DNA of 64,000 bases from Rehmannia glutinosa (lineage: Eukaryota > Streptophyta > Magnoliopsida > Lamiales > Orobanchaceae): assembly GCA_016081115.2 (NCBI GenBank), contig JABTTQ020003424.1, positions 868,001-932,000 of the forward strand, read 5' to 3'. The notes under the pieces are model-generated. The model was not told the origin of the DNA. It saw only the letters and a list, made by a program, of their open reading frames with translations, and made no database searches. Position numbers and translations under genes: made by a program. This document shows positions 59,229-64,000 of this stretch, piece after piece. Numbering within the stretch: the stretch's first letter is position 1; every line of letters begins with the position of its first letter.

Positions 59229-60092
59229 TTAGGGTTAATTATAAAAACTACCATTGAAATTTGGCCAAATTATAAAAATCCCAATTGTCTTTCGAAATTA
59301 CAAACATCCCAATTATCTTTCGGAATTCCATACACATTGAAATTGAAGGTTGGAGTACCAGTGATGCTGATTCGAAACATGGATCAATCTTCATGATTAT
59401 GTAGTGACACCAGATTGGTGATCACACAACTTGGTGATCATATTATTGAAGCAAAGATTCTGTCCGGAACTAATATTGAGAGTAAAGTTTTTATTTCACG
59501 TATGATATTAAGTCGGCCTTCAGATAGCAGATTGTCATTTAAATTTCAAAGAAGTCAATTTTCACTTATTGTTTGCTTTGTCATGACTATAAATAAGAGT
59601 TAAGGCAAACACTCTCCCCATGTTAGTTTCTACCTACCAAGACGATATTCAATCATAGTCAACTTTATGTGGCCATATCGAGAGTTAAGAACATAAAGAG
59701 TTTGAAAATTCTTTGTTGTGATAAGGACAGACAGTTGTAAACAAAGTAAATAATGTAGTTTCAAAGAAATTTTTTTAATTTGAAGTGAAGTTTTGAATTT
59801 TCTTTGTAGTTTTTATAATTAGTATTTTCGATGTCTTCTATCACAAATTAACTTTAGACACTAAAATTTTATCTTTTGGATAAATCGCGTGAACACATGG
59901 GTGTTGTTACAGTTTGTTTTATTTTACAAATTGCACTCTCAAGAAGGATGTATTTGTTAGATAAATACAAACTTCAAGGAGGTATTTGTAGCACTTTAAA
60001 AGGTATTTATGATTTTTGAAAGATAACTGAACTATTTTGTAATTAGATTAAACCTTAAGGTAGTTTTTATAATTGTCCCTAATAATTAAGAA
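59229..60092. mobile_element. Foldback MITE, copy G, split by Helitron-derived DNA
   Basis: The left half, 59229-59318 (tagggttaattataaaaact, tttggccaaattataaaaat), and the right half, about 59915-60092 (gtaattagattaaaccttaa, ttataattgtccctaataat), are the two sides of the DAA1-intron MITE. The 600 bp between contains a PIF1 helicase fragment. Confidence 0.7.
59342..59695 (+). pseudogene. PIF1-like helicase C-terminal fragment (Helitron remnant)
   Basis: Reading + with frame changes: GVPVMLIRNMDQS, TRLVITQLGDHIIEAKILSG, FKFQRSQF, VMTINKS-stop-GKHSPHVSFYLPR. These are the end motifs of the PIF1-type helicase carried by plant Helitrons (family pattern: LLRNID...G..NGTRL, P..F.MTINKSQGQ). The helicase core and the Rep domain are absent, and an in-frame stop follows NKS. 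It is a dead fragment; a Helitron 3' hairpin was not identified nearby. Confidence 0.75.
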
Positions 60093-60383
60093 CCTAAACT
60101 CTAGTGGAATACGAACATGGAGTTGGTCGTGGTAAGAACTTTCTTGAATTTAATTTTTCTAAGTCTTTTTCTCTTTAAAAATTGAAATATAATTAGGGCC
60201 TAAATTCATAAATTTAGTAATTTTAAAAAGTCGGTAATTAACGGTAATCTCTTAAAGACAAAATCCACGAAAAGAAAAGACTTTGGTGGGTGGGTCCCCA
60301 GCTGCAAGTGGAGAAGTTATTGGTCCAAAAGATTGGAAAATATTTCACATCAATTATTGGCACACAACTTTATTTGATTAAAA

Positions 60384-60490
60384 CCACCATTTCGCAGTGG
60401 TATCAGATTACCCTCCACTCCCGATGTGTGGGAGGTCGGGCTCAATCCCCAATCGACGTGGCGTGTGTGTGAGTAACTCAAAAAAAAAAA
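60384..60490 (+). mobile_element. Young SINE with 18-bp target duplication
   Basis: The body starts ccaccatttcgcagtggtat (A box), has ggtcgggctcaatcc as B box about 50 bases on, and ends with an A12 run. The 18-base sequence aactttatttgattaaaa is perfectly duplicated at 60366-60383 and 60491-60508. The exact duplication and pure tail argue for recent insertion. Confidence 0.9.
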
Positions 60491-60782
60491 AACTTTATTT
60501 GATTAAAAATGCAATTTAAATACACATTTGCAGTATCAATGGCGGTCAAATAAATTAACTCAAGCAAAGGACATCAAGTGCTTCCTTTTGGAGGAGAAAA
60601 GTTAATATTACTAAAGTGAAACCTCAATTAAGTAATTAATTAAGTATAGAAAATGATAGCACAATACTTTATACCAATATAAAATAAACTAAATATTTTA
60701 TAATACAATGTTTACACATGCATAAGGTTATTTGATGGTGGCCTCAAAATTGGTTCTGAGTTAAATTTATTATTCATAAAAA

Positions 60783-60942
60783 CTTGTGTGAGACAGTCTC
60801 ATAGATAAAATCCATAAGACGGATCTTATACTTGTATAGAATTTCGACCCAGATCCGACTCATGAAAATAATACATGTTTTCGTGACGTGTTTAAGATCC
60901 GTCTCATGAACTTAGATCCATGAGACGATCCCACATAACACC
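60783..60942. mobile_element. MITE with tgtgagac / gtctca inverted ends
   Basis: Left cttgtgtgagacagtctcat ... aagacggatctt; right read inward tgttatgtgggatcgtctca ... gagacggatctt. The imperfect terminal inverted repeats are about 45 bp. Related in its ends to 32764-33262. Confidence 0.65.
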
Positions 60943-60997
60943 TACTCTTTATTATTTGGTGCATGAGATACAACTCGCCTTTATACTATTAAATGAT

Positions 60998-61152
60998 ACC
61001 AATGACGTAGCTAGGTAAAATCTTGGACGATACACGAAAATAAGGTAGATCAGATAAAAAAATGAAAAAAATCAGATATATTATAACTAAATATTTAAAA
61101 AAAATTATAATTGAGGGGTGGGGCATGTTAGTGCCCCTCTTTCCGCCCTTGA
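60998..61152. repeat. MITE-like repeat, 'ggcggagcca' family, copy 4
   Basis: gacgtagctaggtaaaatct, then cgatacacgaaaa and a GC-rich gaggggtggggc..gtgcccctctttccgccctt end. It shares 'gatacacgaaaa' and the 'cgcccttga' end with 23424-23603. Confidence 0.5.
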
Positions 61153-62362
61153 ATGAAAATGTGAATCGTTTGATTAAATATAACATCGTCGTCACTTTTT
61201 ATAATGAAGCCCGCCGCGAGCCCTGACGAGTGGGCCAAGGATATCTACTTATCCACAATAAGTGACTAGAGGTGACAATCAAGCCAGAGCGGTGGAATTC
61301 GTTTTAACCTATATTTTTTATCAACCCGAAGTAGTGTAGTGTATTTTGTTTCTGACCATCCTGGCCAAATAGGCTCGGTCCTTATTAGGCCTGCAAATTC
61401 ATGGCCCAGTCGCAGTCTGGATTGTCGGATCGAGCCTAAATTACCAGCTTTATGAGTGACTCGTAAAATATTACTCGAATGAATATCATTAAATTTTGTT
61501 TCGAAAAGGAAAAAGAAGATTGGACCTAATATATGAAAATGACATATTTTGTCATGGTTGGAAGTTCATGAGATATTGGCATGTGCACCACTTGGGAACA
61601 ACCTACTTTCAAAGTAGATGTTGTGAGAATGTGAGTTTGCCTCATGATAATGACTTACTACCATGTTTGGCTGCTATTAAAGTTTGGACACCTCTTAAGG
61701 AGCACGCAAAGGGCCAAATTTGCCTAGTGAAACATTTCATTTCAAATTACTTTCTACATTTCTTTTTCAATAAAAAGGGTAGTGTTGCCATTCATGATAA
61801 TGGGGTGTCTAGTGGTGTGAATGAGTCATAGAAGTCTAATGTCTCACATTCAAATCTCCACCTCTATTAGGAGCGGATTTAAGAAGGGCTTTTCCGATTT
61901 TTCAGCGCATCCCAAAAATTTTTCATCCTATTTTTTCAAGAGTTTCTTTTTTAAGGGGAAAGAACAATTGGCTTGGGATAGTACATCGTCTTTGGCTACA
62001 CCCCACGACTTTTGCACTATTTGGTTGAACTCGCTGCAGAAAGTTTGTCTTGTGCGATTTACCTACCGACTTGATTTGCGCAGACTATTGTGTTGAGCAG
62101 AGATTTCACCGAGTGCGCACTTGTAGGGTAGTGGTCAATGACGGAGGGTTTTTAGTTAGAATTGATATGTATTTTAGTTAAAAAAATTATCCGTCACACC
62201 CGTTTCCATATATGTATCAGACACCCAATATAAATTCAAAGCTACGTCAATCGGTAGTGGTTACATGTTTTCCGTTGTTAAATAAAGAAACGAAAGGGAA
62301 AAAACAATGTTAATCAAGTCGGTAGAAGCATATGATCGTTTATGACTCAATTTAATGTTGAA

Positions 62363-62414
<52 letters not shown>

Positions 62415-63285
62415 GAATCTTTCCACTCAAACTAAGTTTTAATATTGTTAAAATAAGATGATTCAAAAACATCGAAAATCAGTTACTTTTTCAGGTCTAA
62501 ATCATCAAAAGAATATGCTAATACTAAAGGTGTTATGAAAGAAATATTTCACATACTAAAATGTAATAATGAATATTTTCTTTAATTATTATTTAAAAGA
62601 AGAAAAACTACTAGAAAAAGTATGCTAGAAAGGCTTGAATATTCCTCTTTGCATGCCTAAGCCATGCCGGACCTCTTGAATCGATTAAGCATAGAATATT
62701 CGAGTATTTTTTCCCATCTCTCAGAAATCACCATACAAATTATATAAGTACGCCTTAAATTTATTTAGATGAGCCTTACTTTTTATGTGGTAAAATTAAT
62801 ATTGTAAGACTATGGAGTTTTAATAAAGTTGATTTTTCCTAAGGAAATATGTCTACTTCTACAATGAATAGTTGGTTGTTCATAATTGATTGTAAATTAT
62901 GGATTGATATTTGTTGATGAATGATGGGATGGGTACAAAATATCCCGCTCAATTAAGTCATTGAGCGCTTAAGGATGATAATCAAAAGAAAAAGCGTTTG
63001 TATAATTTCCGGACAATGATTTTAGTAACACTCGTTTCTTTTGATTATACTCAAACAAGATAATCAAGTCGAGAATCGGTAGTGATTTAGTGGTTAAAAT
63101 TCTAAAATCTAGACAATAGAAGTCTTATATTTGATTCTCATCTCCTTTTTTTCCAGGATTTGTACTAAAAAAAGAATCAAGTCAAATTACTCGAGTAATC
63201 CATGGTCAACCCATTCGTGTTTGACCTATTCATTTAGTCCAAAATATAGAGCCCATCCAACTGAAAGAGTCATTCAAATTTCACG
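61153..63285. other. Intergenic, no gene seen
   Basis: Possible old SINE fragments: 61806-61870 (gtctagtggtgtgaatgag, cattcaaatctccacc) and 63072-63150 (tagtgatttagtggttaa, atttgattctcatc), each with weak A/B boxes. A (ta)n microsatellite lies at 62366-62411. The open frames on + at 61496-61831 and 61821-62096 show no recognisable domain. Confidence 0.45.
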
Positions 63286-63525
63286 CACTACAAGAAAAAT
63301 AAAAATAGCAACGGATACATATAAAATCCGTCGTTATTTTGTTTACCAATGGATTAACGACGAAAAAAATTATCTTAAAAAAACTCATCGATAAACATTT
63401 ACCTACAACGATTGTAGTTTTAGTTTGTCGATCCGAATTTTTATCGCATCTTTAGTAGCGACAGTTTTTATTAATACTTACCAATATAATTTTATGTATG
63501 CCAAAATTGGATTTTTCTTATAGTG
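63286..63525. mobile_element. Non-autonomous CACTA (CMC) MITE
   Basis: Left end cactacaagaaaaataaaaa, right end read inward cactataagaaaaatccaat. Subterminal agcaacggata / atccgtcgtta and gtagcgacag words are typical of CACTA MITEs. 240 bp with no coding capacity. The 3-bp flanks do not match (acg, taa), so the duplication is lost or the ends are slightly displaced. Confidence 0.75.
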
Positions 63526-63917
63526 TAAGGTCAAATTCAATTAACATCGCATTATTTAGTATATTAAGATGTGATCATAATATGTTTTGGTTGTTTCATT
63601 TTTCAGAAAATAAAACCTTACATGTATATGACCTCTACTTTTCAGTTTTCATTATTTAAAAATACACTCAATCACATGCCAGATTTGCACGCATCATTTA
63701 GTTTATTCTTGCTCATATTTTAGGGCCAAAATTAGTTTTTTCTTTTCTTTTTTCCACTTTATTAAAACCTGCAGTTGTCGACATATATGCCACAAGAAAA
63801 AGTTGTGCCTTTTCTTTATTGAAAGGCAATTAAGCTAAAGCTGTGGCTTTTTAAAGTCTTTGGTCTTTATACATCCGTCACCAATAAGAAACAAGGAAAA
63901 AAATTGTATTCCAGATT
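63526..63917. other. AT-rich spacer
   Basis: No supported feature between the CACTA MITE and the T run at 63918. Confidence 0.45.
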
Positions 63918-64000
63918 TTTTTTTTTTTTTTTTTTTTTGAGGGAAAAAGCAAATTTTATTAAAAAGACGAAACAAGCTCATCCTCAGGGATGAGGTGTAG
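63918..64000 (-). mobile_element. 3' end of a LINE, cut by window edge
   Basis: A T run of about 20 followed by gagggaaaaagcaaatttta and caagctcatcctcagggatg. Reversed, this is a LINE 3' UTR ending ...TTTGCTTTTTCCCTC-poly(A). The rest lies to the right of the window. Confidence 0.7.

Noticed and set aside
60384..60405. Sequence 'gcagtggtatca' resembling a cDNA-library adapter
   Set aside because: It lies in a SINE A box with tail and 18-bp target duplication, and only 12 bases match; it is not contamination.
61496..62096. Two overlapping plus-strand frames of 111 and 91 residues
   Set aside because: No domain, no splice pattern and no coding bias; they overlap a possible SINE fragment.
1..64000. 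CRISPR array, bacterial operon or phage
   Set aside because: No regularly spaced identical repeats; genes have plant introns and the repeats are eukaryotic transposons.

Overview
This is a gene-poor, repeat-rich stretch of a plant nuclear genome. Supporting this are AT-rich intergenic DNA, multi-exon genes with GT-AG introns, plant-specific families (UGT88-like glycosyltransferase, MAKR regulator, RTNLB reticulon, DAA1-type AAA ATPase) and plant transposons (copia, Athila/Tat-like gypsy, FAR1-type MULE, hAT, CACTA, L1-like LINE, tRNA-type SINEs, MITEs). The plant is a eudicot. The UGT resembles the UGT88D group best known from Lamiales, which hints at an asterid but does not prove it.

Layout: 0-1 kb is a large foldback with a SINE in each arm. 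A UGT88-like gene (2030-3375, +) has one frameshift and altered key residues, and lies between two inverted copies of a dispersed repeat (1.6 and 6.5 kb). MAKR2-like is a single-exon gene at 8386-9270 (-). A plastid 23S rRNA fragment (10.2 kb), a SINE (11.1 kb) and a non-autonomous hAT with 8-bp target duplication (11.8-12.6 kb) follow. From 13.8 to 19.3 kb there are gypsy LTR remnants, including a head-to-head junction in which two nearly full-length tRNA-Asp copies are fused to LTR sequence at the primer-binding site. RTNLB3-like (25945-28118, +, five exons) comes next, then MITEs, a SINE and a LINE ORF1 remnant that share one target sequence (30.4-32.6 kb). A 7.5-kb MULE with long terminal inverted repeats (33.6-41.1 kb) contains a nested LINE. 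A decayed copia element (41.3-47.2 kb) lies just 3' of DAA1-like (48144-56687, -, 16 exons), four of whose introns hold six copies of one foldback MITE. The last 7 kb contains more MITEs, a Helitron helicase fragment, a young SINE, a CACTA MITE and the 3' end of a LINE.

The three conserved genes occur in the order MAKR2 - RTNLB3 - DAA1, as recalled for Arabidopsis At1g64080, At1g64090 and At1g64110, so the window looks like an old collinear block expanded by transposons. MAKR2 acts in plasma-membrane receptor-kinase signalling, RTNLB3 shapes ER membranes and DAA1 is an AAA ATPase; nothing in the sequence shows that they work together.

Three of the four genes (UGT, RTNLB3, DAA1) each lack exactly one base, in or beside a homopolymer. 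That pattern suggests consensus errors in a long-read assembly at least as much as real mutation, so these breaks should not be taken as pseudogenisation without read support.
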